This document shows, piece by piece, positions 24,814 to 36,975 of a stretch of 64,000 bases of DNA. The stretch's first letter is position 1. Each line of letters opens with the position of its first letter. Under the pieces are notes generated by a model that searched no databases, was not told the origin of the DNA, and saw only the letters and a list, made by a program, of their open reading frames with translations. Source of the DNA: Pisolithus tinctorius (taxonomy: Eukaryota; Basidiomycota; Agaricomycetes; Boletales; Pisolithaceae); assembly GCA_024663395.1 (NCBI GenBank), contig JANFAH010000061.1, positions 124,001 through 188,000 on the forward strand. The letters are read 5' to 3'. A program made the position numbers and the translations under genes.

Positions 24814-27800
24814 CTATATCGACGTCGGTGGGCCAGAGAGGATAGTGTCAATGGATTGGTTCAAAAACTCTTTGCGCGACGTCAGATCTGCTTTGGGGAA
24901 CTTGGCCATGATCGCTTCTCGAGCAGTCCTACTGAAAGTCAGCATCGACTATGTTTGGTCCACTCGGTCACTTACTTTTTCGTGACTGTCATCAGGTCCT
25001 GGGTACTGAGGTATGTCCGCAATGCATTGTACAGCTCTTCGTCAGTAGGATTGGGATTAAGACTGGGCGCAGAGAACGCATTAACCGAAGTGGCCATCGA
25101 GAACGTTGACATCGGACGCGTATCCCCAAGAGTAGGGGGCAATAATCCAAACCCGCCAGGTTGCGACCCCGAGCCCGTAAGCATATTCATGTTAGACATC
25201 ATTGTGGCGCGTGGGTCGGCCGGCATCATCCCATACACGCTACCAGTATGTTGGTACCCGAAGGGTAATAGCTGTGGTTGCATCAATCCGCCATGGTCAG
25301 ATCCCGTCACCGATCCCGGCCCACCGCCGAAAGGCATGAAAGGTAACTGCGGCGTTGTGAATTGGGAGATAGTGCGCTGGCGTCCGTCGTACATGGATCC
25401 TTGTCGTGACCCGTGGCTCTGGTGGGAAGCAGGTCCACGAACATTGCTGGTAGAGTTGTTCATGGCATTCGTGTTTCGATAATAATCGCCAGCCATCGAC
25501 TGGTGGAGTGACTGTGGGGAGCTTGGACGTGACTGCACGAAACGCCTCTGGGATTGGGGTTTCGTATATCCGGTTTCGTCTGAACGGTGGGAACCACGCT
25601 CCCAAGTTTCGGCTTCGTACTCTACATGTGGAAATCAATAACTCAACTATTTCAACATTTCAAGATCTCACGTACCACCGAACTTCTTCAAGGGGATCAC
25701 GGACTCGTCGAAACGTTCCTCTTCGTTCATGAGGATCTTCTTGTTACCACCTTCGCCGATGACGACACGAGTGTTACCCCAAGAAAAGTCGTCCATACAC
25801 CAGAACGAGTAAACAGGCAAGAAAAAGCCATAAACGGGATATCTAGTGGACGTCAGAACCTCCCCGACCAAACACAAAACGCACACATACGAAAGTAAAT
25901 AAACTACCAACCAACCGACAAGCATGAACTCTCGCTTGATAATAAAGATCAACGCCTGGCACATCAAGTCAGCAGGCCAAACCGTAGCGACGAGATTTTA
26001 AACTTACTTGCAAACCATACGTTACTGCCAACATAATAATGGATATAATTGGGACAGCGGCTTGCCCAGTAGCGACGACGATAATCAAGTAGAATAGCTA
26101 TGAGAAACGTTAGCGGCGGAAATGGAACGAAACAATGTTGGATGCTCACATATACCACTGTAGCAGGTAAAATCTAATGTTAACCCAGATTAGCAGCCAT
26201 CCCCAAGGTCATAAAACGTTGTACACACCAGGGTACCCAACAAGTCGATGAAAACGAAGAATCGCATCGAGAAACAGCAGAAGCCACACAACTCGGGTAA
26301 GACTACGAGTTCCAACAAGTTGTGGATAGTCGAGTTGATCCAACGACGTCGCTGCGAGAACAACACACGCCATGATTCAGGAGCCATGGTATGAGCTACG
26401 GCATCGGGAATAAATTTGGTCTTGAAGGTGGGGAAATGCTTGAGAAGTAGCGTCGTTAAGAAACGATCTTCACCGAGCGAGAACAGATTCTTCTTGTGCA
26501 GCGTATCGATATGGCCCTCTGCATACTCGTCAATGATACGATTGGAGATAATGATGGGTCTCCCCTTGTCGGCGGTTCGGATCCGGTATAGCGAGAAACA
26601 TCCTGGTAGACATGAAACTGAACCAAAAAGGCTTTCGAACGCTTTCGACAGATGGTGGGATATATAATATTCGTAGACCTGTCGGAGAAGCTGGATGAGC
26701 ACATATGTAACAAAAAAACATTATCGCGCACCTGAATCATCGTCCACCAAGATCCTTCTTCATTCGTTAGCTTCGTCTCTCCGCAGATACCGATAATACT
26801 GGAATCGTCCGCAGCGGACGCTACCAAACGGTTCAGCGAATCTGGTGTTACTTGCTAAAACGGACGTTAGCTTCTAATAGATCAACCAACAAGAACAGAG
26901 CATACGGTATCCGCGTCAACTGTGAATATGTATTCGTAGAATGCGGGGTCGATCCCGATAACATTTCTCATCTGGTGGTAAATCTCCAATTCCAATGGCG
27001 ACATCGGAGCATCGAAATGGACGCGATTGAGGAAGTGCATCAAGAGAATTTGACTGTCACGTTTGCCACGGTTCCCAGGCTTAGACCGCTCTGTTGGTTT
27101 CCCGACTTTCACTACAACCATATACCTGCAACTCATCGTTGCAGCGACTACGATAACGCAAGAACGCGAAAAGTGCACTCACGGGACAACATGGCCCTCG
27201 AACTCGTACAAACCGGAGTATACCTTGCCATAATTGAGCTGCTTAGAACCCTCTCCTATGGATCGGAACATCAGAGGCTCCGGATCGACCTTCGGGTCAA
27301 TACCAAGGATGTCAAGAACGATACGGGGGGTAGTCCTGTCATTACCGCTGCCGATGATGTTTCCGTCACATATAATAAAGAGAAGCTTGCGTTTATCGTC
27401 GTAGTTCATAGATGCAAGGGAATCGATGGTGCGTCGAAGGGAGTCCTCGCCTTCGGTATAACATGGGATTTGACAGAGCACGAACTTGTCTTGCAGTTCT
27501 GGATGGCGTTTAGGACTGAGCTGAAGAGCAGAAAGGACTAGTAGTTCATGAACACGCAGTCCTATAGAACAATGGACATCTCTCAACTCACATTTCAATA
27601 CGATGGACGCGCAAACGATACTCGTGAAGACCAACAACATGTAGTTTTGGACTTGGCACCGTGCTGTCTTCCGGAAATCTGTCTGGCCGAGGTAGAACGC
27701 GTTCTGGATACAGTTCATGTTTGAAGACACAGTTGACGAGTCCAGCGTAGCCAGAACTTTGTTGAGGCTCGAGGTAATGTCCTGGCCGGCTTGTTGCTTG

Positions 27801-30800
27801 AAGACGTCTGTGATATCCGTGTTCAAAAACTGGTAGACGTCCGTAGCGCCTTGGTTGATCGACACGGTATTGACGTAGTCTGTGAGATCGTAAATGCCGC
27901 CTTCCCAAATAGCCCATATCCTACAACGTCAAGGGTGGCGAAGTGTCAAGTCACCATAAACAAAGATAATGTGTGGAACACACCGTTGGATGTTCTGATC
28001 ACTAGCCTGAGAGGCAATCTCATTCGTGTCCCATACAAGCGCGCCTTTCCTGTACTGCTTGATCTTCGGTAGAAACGTGGCCGTGTACCAGTCCGAATTG
28101 TCCAACGCAGTACCCGAAGCTGACTGGGTTGCTCCGGAATTATGCATCGCAGTCGGGACTGTAGCCGTAAAATTCTTATATGTCAGCTCGAGCGATGCTT
28201 CGGTGACCAAACCGTTACACGCCAGCGCTAATGGAGGAGGGAAGTAATCCGTGAGGTCCTGTCCAACCAGTAGATCGAGGTTACTTTGCGCATTGCTTGC
28301 GATACCGGAGATATCGCTGTGGTCTCCATGGATAAAGTTCGACATGTCGTAGACCCACCCTTGGATCGAGACCCACCAATCGTTGTCGCCAGTATGTTCA
28401 GCAACCTCGCTCGAATCCCACACCTTGTCGTAATCGGGACACAGCAACCGCCCAAACTCGACGATATAAAAGATGACGACCGCATTGAGTATGAAGATCA
28501 ACACGAAAATAGTCAACTTTTCTCGCCATGCTAGTCGGACATCGGGCCGCTTCATCCTTCCGACGAGACGAAGAACGAAGGAGGGTATCAAACCCGTGAG
28601 AGTCCACACGATGAACAACCACCAGCGACGAGAGCGACTAGTCGGCACCTCTTCCACCGCCGCGGGTGCATGACTAATAACGATGCCGCTGGCGCCTTCC
28701 TTCGAAGCCGGTACCGACGCCCCTACACTGGCACCTTTCTTGCCCCATTCCGACCCCCAGCCATCTCCTTCGTCCGTGTAAGCAGGCGCAACGACGTTGG
28801 GAGAAAGTAACCCCGACCCTCCATATGACATAACTTGATTAGGATCCTGATATCGCGACCCATGCGACCCCACACGTGCAATGAGCAAATTATCGCGACT
28901 CTCGTTCTCGACCGCAGCATCCGCATGTGTATACTCTGTTCCGTCATCTGCCACCATACTTTCATCGTCCTCCTGGGCACCGCCATCAATGCCCTGCTTC
29001 TTCTGCTCCTTCTCAGCCGCGCGCAACCCATCTTCGACGGTCTTCCATGCGTCATAAGCGAGCCAAATCGATCGATGCCCCAGCGCATACTCCGAACCTT
29101 CTTTCCACCCGTGGGAAGCAGCACACTGCCGGATTCGCTCCGTATCCGATCCCCGCATTGTTGGGACGTACCGCTCGCAGAACTCGTTTTGCGCATAGTC
29201 AACGACATACTCAACGCTGCGGCGTGCCACGATGTCGGGAATGAGAAGGGACCGAATTTGGGCTTTGACCCGACGTTTGTCAAAGGAATTTGGAGAACCT
29301 GAATCGTTAGGACGAATACATGATACTGCCCAGAGACGTGTCCAATCCAGCGGAGCAAGCAACTCTGAAAGGGTAAAGTTCAGTTGGGTAGACACGGGGT
29401 AGATCTTCGTAGGATCTAACTGCGATTGGTCGTCACCGGTAGCGGATGAGGCCATGGGTGTAGGCTGTCGAAGCGGACGGGACGACACTTGTGCCTGTAC
29501 GGAGATCGATTCATCCTTGGAATGCTGTTCAGTAGCAAGCGATGGTCCTGAAACGAGCTTGGCCACGAACGGATCCGTGGAAGACCGGAGGAGCGTTACC
29601 AGCGCAACATCGAGCATGTCCGCATCCTTTTCGATGAAATGGGTCACATCATAGGCACAGCACCCACTGTAATGATTGATACCGAACAGATTGCGCTCGC
29701 TGGCGCCTGCTTGGCTGGGACTCGTGACAAACGACGTGTGGACCCCAAATTTGGCGACGAAATCCTGCAGCATATCTTCAACCTGTTTATCCCCTGCCTT
29801 ACCGGATTTATAGGCCAAGCACGCTTTGTTCATGATACCGAGCAAACCACCTGGTTTGCGAGCCGCCTGCTCGCTAATCTGTGCACCACGAAGAAGCTCG
29901 ACACACGGACTGTTGTCTACCGTCACGATCGAAGGCAAGGTAACACCGTCGCCCGTTATATGTCCGTTGTAACCAACCGCATCCTCGAACGTGTGGCGAA
30001 GAATGTATGAATGTATGAGTTCGTTGGCAAAGTTGATACAGAATTCGTCGAATCCATTCTGGCCGTATGCCGACACGAGAGGTGCGTTCCCCGTTAGCAT
30101 CATGGATCCCGTAGCCGCAGGCCCCCGGGACTGGTAACCAGGCTGATCAACAACAATGATCTGTGTTGTCGGAGAAGTTTCCCGACTGCTAAGACAGATC
30201 TTGTGATTCGCCGTCTCCACGACATATGCGAATAGGATCGCATACAGATCTCGCATGAATTGGTCGCGCTGCGCCATGCTCTGTTCGACATTGAGAAGGA
30301 CGGTGTACAGTTCTTTGCGGACATAATTTGATTTGTTAGTCAGGACCTGCGCAAGATCCTCAGGTGGGACGCCTAAAAGGCGTGCCACTTGTTCCAGGAC
30401 TGGCATGTTGGAAACGGAGGCAGACACGTCCTTGGCATCTGCTTCAACGAACTGAATATTGCTCAAAAGGAGGACGATAGATAATATGGAAAAGATGGAG
30501 GATAGAGATTTAGGTTTGAAACCGAGGGCGCGCATCGCTACGCGGACGTCTTCCATCGCGATGGCGTCATCACTGAACGGGCCACTCGGGAGACGGTAGC
30601 ATCCTGACGACGCTAGCAAAGTATAGTCGGAAGGATCCTCAAGTGCAAAATGGTCGCGTTCCTGGGGTGCGGCTCCAGCGAGGAATTGATAAAAGATATG
30701 ATAGGTGCGCTCCTCGTGCGTGAGCCGAGTAAGACGGGACTTGTCGAGCGCAAAGGCGAGAACCTTTGCGAACTCGATACGACCGCGGTTGTTGAAGTGA

Positions 30801-31417
30801 AGTTCCAGGTAGCGACCATGTCGGGATGCATTTGGATTGAGAGAAGTTTTGGAGTTTCCGAATGCATCGAGAAGGGTGTGTAGTGCTTTAATCTGGCTCG
30901 CCACCTTGTGCTCCTTCTTGGAATGGGCAGAGAGACGAAGGATTTGGTTCAATAGGAGACGGGCGTTATACGTCTTCCCAGAACACGTCATCCCACTGCA
31001 TTCCGTCCAACCACACCACCGTCAGTAAACTCGGTGCCGCCTGAAAGATCTGACGCACCGCATCACCAGTGACTGAGACTCTTTCCTCCGTCGCATGAGC
31101 AGATACATCTGGGTAGCAAGCTGGTATATATGTGGCTGCAAGACACTGGCACTCTGCGGCGACAGACTGGTATCCCTATAACAGCGCTCTTCATACTCCC
31201 GTGCGGTGGTATCATCTGCATTTGAAAGAATCTTGAAAGGATTAATTGCGACGAGCTGTGTCGTGCTTATTCTCGTGTAGGGTAAATCAGAGCGGAAGCG
31301 GGTGTTGAGGACGGCCAAGATGGCGTCGTCGGTAGGATACACGGTGGCTGAGTGGGATGTCGAGACAAGATCGACGAGGTTGCCGGAGCTGACGGCGTGA
31401 GTCGACGTCGACGCCAT
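24814..31417 (-). CDS. Chitin synthase with myosin motor-like head (class V/VII type)
   Basis: This enzyme polymerises N-acetylglucosamine from UDP-GlcNAc into cell-wall chitin at the plasma membrane. From the ATG at 31417 a myosin motor-like domain spans exon 1 and most of the exon 30991-27929 ([21 protein letters not shown]-loop GMTCSGKT). A membrane segment follows near 28600 and a cytochrome-b5-like region ([20 protein letters not shown]) near 28370. The catalytic domain (27500-26200) contains [54 protein letters not shown] and the QRRRW motif, all expected of a family 2 chitin synthase. Membrane spans follow (26300-25700). The C-terminus is a DEK_C domain ([40 protein letters not shown]) that stops at 24814. 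The protein is roughly 2000 residues, normal for this class. The P-loop has Cys where GxTGSGKT is usual. Confidence 0.93.
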
Positions 31418-31799
31418 TCGTCGTGTCAGGGCAAACTCAAGTCGTCCAACCCGGTTTTATTTGACGAAACGAACGAAAATGAAGGAAAGAGTCGGTTTGT
31501 GTAGGTGGAAGAAAAAGACTCTACCCAGCTATTAACCGAAGAAGGTTTCTCGGCAAGGCATTATAGTCTCACAGCCAAATTCACACGGGAATGAAGTCTA
31601 GAATTTGTACTAATTATATTTATTGTACTTACCAACCACTGACTCCACCAATCACAACCGAGGAACGGAACACACTCAACATCCACCGACAAATCGAAAA
31701 CTCATCACACCCCCGATCTTATCTTGATTCAGCCTTGCGACGGTATGCAGACGTCACAAGCCAGTGATCATCACCTTGTTTGCGTGGGGAATACATTAC
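31418..31799. promoter_or_regulatory. Upstream region of the chitin synthase gene
   Basis: This is AT-rich sequence between the chitin synthase start and the last recognisable beta'-COP exon. The chitin synthase promoter should lie here. The C-terminal exons expected for beta'-COP are not visible in it. No specific motif was assigned. Confidence 0.4.
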
Positions 31800-32868
31800 C
31801 TCGGTGCTTGAGTCCGTGCGAACAACGCCGCCTCTGGTGCACGATTCGTCTTCACGAGCAAATCCACACATGCTTCTTTATCACCTAGCTGAAAAAAAAG
31901 TTGCGAACGCCAGACTGTTGGCACCCTTTTGTTCTGTATCACTATCAGTCATCTTCCAATCACATAACACACTCCCCTCACGAAAATAAATCACAACACA
32001 AGGAAGACAAGGGATGAAAAAAATGAACACGTACCAGTTAGGCCCTCAGCCCATCCACATTCCCAACAGCCAGCAACAAAAACATCAATGAACTCAAATC
32101 CCCTGCTCTCTCGAACACCTCTTTTGCCAAGTCAAATCTCCAGACTGCCAATGCACGATCCCCGAGCGCTTTCCACTTTGACTCTGCCTCAGCTTCCGGC
32201 ACAGATCGCGCGATGTCTAGATCGTCGAGCCTCAGGGCGATCAAACCTATGACCGGGGTCGGTGGATATTTAAAGCGCAAGTTCTTTCATGCCTAATGGA
32301 GCATGGTTTATTATAATGTTTTTTTTGAAGCGGACAAGACGACGAGAGGAGAAACATACCGCGAGCTTCTAAAAACCGAGCCACCTTATTCAACTGTTCT
32401 TTCGGTATAGAGGGCAGAATCTCGGCCGCGGAGTCCATGTCTCCGCGTAACACCGCTGTCTGGTATTCCACGACATTGAGAGAAAGGGTATATGCATATA
32501 TGTTCATGTCCTTGTCAGCTAGGTAGACGCGATTGTGGACGGGGACGTATCCGAGAATGTACAATGGGCTGCAGCGAGGGTCAGCAAGCAGAAAAAGTAC
32601 ACACATCAGGGAAACGAGAACGGGGGTAGCCAGACATGTCGACGTACATATCTGATGGACTGATCGTATACGACTCCGTCCCAACGAAATAGTTAATCCT
32701 ATTACCCCCGACCCATTTTGCTGTCTTGACAGTACACCACGACCATCACACAAGTCAGACACGCCTCCACACTTATCAGACCTCGGCGACGGCGTCAAGT
32801 GCTCCCTCGACCCCTTCATCAGTGATCTCCACCCTTTGCTCTACTTTTACATCGTATGCGTCCCGATC
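31800..32868 (-). pseudogene. Truncated beta'-COP (coatomer COPB2/Sec27) gene fragment
   Basis: Beta'-COP is a COPI vesicle-coat subunit. Only its C-terminal half is seen. The segments in order are DRDAYDVKVEQRVEITDEGV (from 32865), AKWVGG and NRINYFVGTESYTISPSD (about 32700), and RVYLADKDMNIYAYTLSLNV. These are followed by VLRGDMDSAAEILPSIPKEQ, then LALRLDDLDIARSVPEAEAE, and finally KGANSLAFATFFQLGDKEAC with DLLVKTNRAPEAALFARTQA ending at 31800. The WD-repeat N-terminal half is absent; homology stops next to a LINE poly(A) tract. An in-frame TAA after GLRA (32040) can be explained by one missing base before a perfect GTACGT donor. The last C-terminal part is not visible either. This is probably a broken duplicate, because the gene is essential in fungi studied so far. 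Confidence 0.8.
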
Positions 32869-32877
32869 GGAGGAAGG

Positions 32878-32880
<3 letters not shown>
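32869..32880. repeat. LINE target site duplication, left copy
   Basis: GGAGGAAGGGGT here is identical to 46849-46860 at the other end of the LINE. The two copies flank the poly(T) start and the LINE 5' end exactly, as expected for target-primed reverse transcription. Confidence 0.85.
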
Positions 32881-32910
<30 letters not shown>

Positions 32911-33572
32911 ATTCTGGATTAAAGTGCGTGAGGGTGGTTTATCCTATGTTGCACTATTCTACCGTAGTTTATGTGCTAGCAAAAGGCCCCCTGTGGCCTA
33001 CCAGCCCCTGCAGGCGAACGAATGCCCTGATGGCAGGACCTTTTGGTCCCCCATCAGTCCGCCGTTCCTGCTGGCTGTTTTAGATGTTCTGCTTTGAAGC
33101 AGGGGTGGTTTTGTACTTCGGCTAGTCGTTAAACTCTATCTACACTGTCCTGGCAGCCATGAGGCCAGCTGGTATGGAGGGGAAGGTGGTTTTCTATGTC
33201 TGAGTTGGTGTGTCTGTCATGAGGTTTGGTCTGTGCATGGTGGTGGAATGTGCTCGGGGGACATAGAGCCCTGTTCATGGCTTTCAGCCGGGGTATGTGG
33301 TTTGGATTCTAGGTATGGTTTTTCTACTTCATGTGAGAGTCGGGCGAATGGGGGGTATGGGATGTGGGTGTCGGTCTGGGTTTGCGGTGGTGGTGTGTGT
33401 TTGGAGTCACTAGGGGTTCGTGGGGTACGTGTGTGTGGGGATTGTCTTGAGTTTTTCATTGTGTTAGTGGTCACGCCTGTGTTGTGTTATCCTACGTTGT
33501 GTTACATTTGTGAACCTCACTGAATGTGCTTTGTAGATGTCTAGTGGTTGCTATAAACTTGAGGAGGTGGGG

Positions 33573-36500
33573 TCAAGCTTTTGCATTGGAGAGGAGGAAT
33601 GCCTTAGAGGTGTCGTCCCTACCCAGTGCATTTTGCAGTACATGTCTTTCCCTGTTGTATCTAGTACATTGGAATAGATAGTGGTGCACATTCTCTGGGT
33701 AGTTTCCTTTGCACTGCATACATGCTGGGGAGTTGCTTCGTTTGAAATGGTGAAGGTGGCTGTTTAATGGAATGTGTCCTGTGCATAGTTGGATGAGGAG
33801 ACTTGTTTGCTTCTTGGGGAGGGACACTGTTAACTTCATCAGTAAACCACTTTGTGTGCTGGCAGTCCTAGGGAATCTGTCCAGTGCTGGACAGCTCTGG
33901 ACAGCTCTGGCCAGCAAAAGTGATTTACTGATGTTGATGAAGGAGTTGCCCGGTAGGAGTGGGTCTATTGATGCCAGTCTGCTGTATCGTGGTGACCTTT
34001 TCCAGGTTTTGTTCCATATGGCTTTCAGTTTTGTGTTGTAGGCTTGTTTGAGGGCAGACACACTGAGGGGGAGTTGTTCTTTGAGCATCGGTGGTAGATT
34101 TCCTGTTGGACTGTTAGAGTGTGTTCCTTTCACTGCTATTTTAGCCTCTCTGTCCGCTAGTTCATTACCTTCTATCTCCATGTGCCCTGCAATCCAGCAG
34201 ACGGTGATGCTTCTTCTTGTCAGTTGTTCTTTGTTGAGGGCATTTTGTATCATTGATCTGGCATGCATCAGTAGATAATGGCCTGGTCTGGCTGATGGTC
34301 TCTCACTCAATTTGATTACTGCTTGGTTATCCACTAGAATTGTTGCTGGGTAGGTGACCTCATCTCTGGTGCTGAGGAGATGTGCTGCTAGCAGTAGTGC
34401 CATTGCTTCAGCTTCGAATACTGTGTGTTGAGATGCGCTGCCTAGATGATAGTGTAGGGTCATGATGTGTTGGTAGTCCACATATAGCATTGCTGCTGCA
34501 CCTATGCCATCTTCCGTGCAAGAGCTGTCTGTGAAGATCATTGTGCACTCCTTGAGTTTTTCAAATTCCTTGATTGTGTCTTTTTTATTTTGGGCTATGG
34601 CTGTTGTGTGTGAGGGGACAGTGTTAGGTGGAATTGGGCATGGGTGGATAGTTTCGACACGCTCTGGGTAAACTTTTAGGTCATGTAGGAGGCAATGTAT
34701 TGATGATCTGTGGCGTTTTGCATTGGTCTTTCCTATCCTCTTTACATGTGTGTGGAGTGGGTGAGTGCTGGGTAGTGAGGAGATGCATAGGGATGCTCTA
34801 TAGAGCATTTGTTGTACGAGCAGAGGTGCTGGCTGAATATTAGTGTGCACTAACAGGGCATCAGTGGGGGTCATCCTCATAGTGCCTGTGGCTGCTATGG
34901 CTGCTGTTCTTTGGATTGTCAGTATGTGTTTCACTATGCCTTTTGAACCTCTGGTTCTGGTCATGAGGTCTCTGGAGTAGGCTGGGCGGATCCATACCAG
35001 TGCCATGTACATTACCTTCGGGACTACTGCTGCTTGGTAGAGTTGTCACATGAGCTTCGTAGGTATTCCCCATGATGTTGCCGATATTCTCCTTAGGAGG
35101 AGCACTTGTTTTGTTCCTTTTGCTATTGCTTGTGCTGCTTGCATCTTCCATCTTAGCTCATGATCGAGGATGATGCCTAGGAATCTGTGGGTGGTCACTG
35201 GGGTGATTACGGTGTTTCTTATCATCATTGTCGGTCTAGGTTTGTTCCTGTTGAGTGTAAAGTCCATCAGTGCAAATTTAGTTGTTTCGAAGCAGGAATT
35301 GTGTTGGTTGGACCAGTCATAACCTCCATTTTCCCTTTCCATCATGTTCAGTAGCGTGTAGTGGGTGTCTTCGAAAGTTTTGCTGATGGCTATAAGTGCT
35401 GTGTCGTCTATGAAAGCAAGTGTTAGTTCTTTGTTTCCCTTGGCTATGTCCACTAGATCTGAGCTGTAGATGACATATAGTATCATTGATAGTGGGTCAC
35501 CTTGTCCTATTCCGTTCTTGATGTGTACCCAGTTTGATATGTAGTCATCGAATCATAGTCTGGTTTTCCTGTTTGTTAGTAAGCATTCGGTGAATTGTAC
35601 TATTTCCCTTGGGAGTTGTCTTTTCCTCATGTTGTGTAGGAGCCGGTCTGTGACTGCGTTTGGGAAAGCTCCTTCTATGTCTAGGAACAGGGCAGATACC
35701 ACGCATTTTTGTCGCCACACATGTCGTATGGTGGCTTCGAGTAGTAGCAATGAGTCTTTGGTCGAGCAGCCCAGTCTGCCTCTGAAGTGTGTGGCTGGGA
35801 GTAGTTGGTGTTCTTCTAGGATGTGGGTGGTGCATTTGGTGACTATAGCTGACAGGAGTTTTGCAGTGGTGTTGAGTAGCACTATTGGGCGGTAAGCTTT
35901 TGGTGTCGTGTAGTCTGGCTTGCCCAGTTTCCTGAGTATGACCATTGTTGATTCCTGCCATGGTTCATAGTAGGTTTGGAGTGTGAACACTGCATTAAAG
36001 AGGTGTAGTAAGTGGTCCTGAAGCGATGGAGATTTTTGGAAGACGATGTTAGCTATGCCATCTGGGCCCAGTGCTTTGTAGGGACTTAGGTTTTTGATGG
36101 TGTGTGTGAGTTGGTCTTTTGTAATGGGAGTCCATCTCGTTACCGGGTCTGGATAGTTGTAGTTTTGTGGGACTGTCGATTGTGCCGGGGGCGGCAGGAA
36201 TAGGGCTTTTGTGAACAGCTGGCTCTTGTTTTCGTTGGAACTGACCATGTGTGTGTTTCTGTGTTCGTCTGTGGTTTTTAGTGTGGGTATTCGTGATTTG
36301 CTGCCATCACTGTATGGTTTGGATATGTATCCATTTGCTGTCCACAGCTCTTCGCTTCCTGCTTCCTCAAGCCAGTCTCTCCAGTGATTTCTTTTGGCAT
36401 CCTTGATGGCTTTGTCATATTCCCTTGCTTTTTCCTTCTGTGACCTGTGGCTATCATGATTGCGTATGGCTCTGAATGTGAAGGAAGCTTTACTTAGTGT

Positions 36501-36753
36501 CTTTAGTTCCTTGCGTAGTGATGTTAGTTCTTTCATCCACCATCATTTAGTGTGCGGGTGGGGGCATGTTCTCAGTACTTCTTTTTTCAGTGTTGTCTGT
36601 AGGGCCGCTTCGATACCCTTTGCCTTTCTTTGGAACTCTTGCTCATCAGTTATTACTGTCGGTGGACCGATTTTGGCTAGTTCCTTCTTCAGTGTGTTGT
36701 TGAATTTTTTCCAGTCTACCTCATGATAGTTGAGCACAGGGATTGATGGGGAC
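33573..36753 (-). pseudogene. LINE ORF2, reverse transcriptase and RNase H part (broken)
   Basis: Conserved blocks are LSPYKALGPDGIANIVFQKS (about 36060), AYRPIVLLNTTAKLLSAIVT, LFLDIEGAFPNAVTDRL (about 35670), GIGQGDPLSMILYVIYSSDL and the catalytic TLAFIDDTALIAIS (about 35410). RNase H has IFTDSSC, EAEAMALLLAAHLLS, LVDNQAVIKL and GNELADREAKIA (34500-34150). A terminal Cys/His motif (SPACMQCKGNYPENVHHYLF) is near 33700. Stops interrupt it near 36545 (before WWMKEL), 35551 (before FDDY) and 35045 (after PTKLM). The first two are TGA where Arg is usual, consistent with CGA to TGA change. The Copia insertion separates it from the endonuclease half. Confidence 0.9.
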
Positions 36754-36758
36754 GGTGT
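36754..36758. repeat. Copia target site duplication, left copy (GGTGT)
   Basis: GGTGT here and at 44041-44045 flank the Copia element. Joining the LINE sequence across one copy restores the reading DMSLTPSPSIPVLNYHEVDW across the endonuclease/RT linker, which confirms the insertion point. Confidence 0.92.
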
Positions 36759-36975
36759 TGTTGGCATCAGTGGTCACATGCTGTGCATGATTGTACTTAT
36801 AGAGTTGTTTATGTTAGTTTACACCTCAGTGCTTGTGTCTACGACACTGAGGTGGGTATGGTAGCCCCTGAGGACATGTGTGTATGCTTACTCTTTGTAG
36901 TGTGTCCGGTCAGGTATTGTCAATCATAGCGCTTGTGTCTATGATGCTGAGCGTGTCCAGTCAGATTTCACAACA
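36759..36975 (+). repeat. Copia 5' LTR
   Basis: This is a 217-bp LTR beginning TGTTGGCATCAGTGG and ending CACAACA. It contains the internal inverted-looking CTCAGTGCTTGTGTCTACG and ACACTGAGG pair. It pairs with 43824-44040. Confidence 0.93.

Noticed and set aside
24745..25482. Plus-strand ORF of 245 residues
   Set aside because: It lies antisense to the chitin synthase DEK_C end and Pro/Gly-rich linker and has no features of its own; it is a shadow frame.
26852..27541. Plus-strand ORF of 229 residues
   Set aside because: It is antisense to the chitin synthase catalytic domain, whose motifs are clear on the minus strand.
32881..32909. Poly(T) run as an assembly artefact
   Set aside because: It sits exactly at the LINE 3' end next to a 12-bp target duplication, as a genuine poly(A) tail would.
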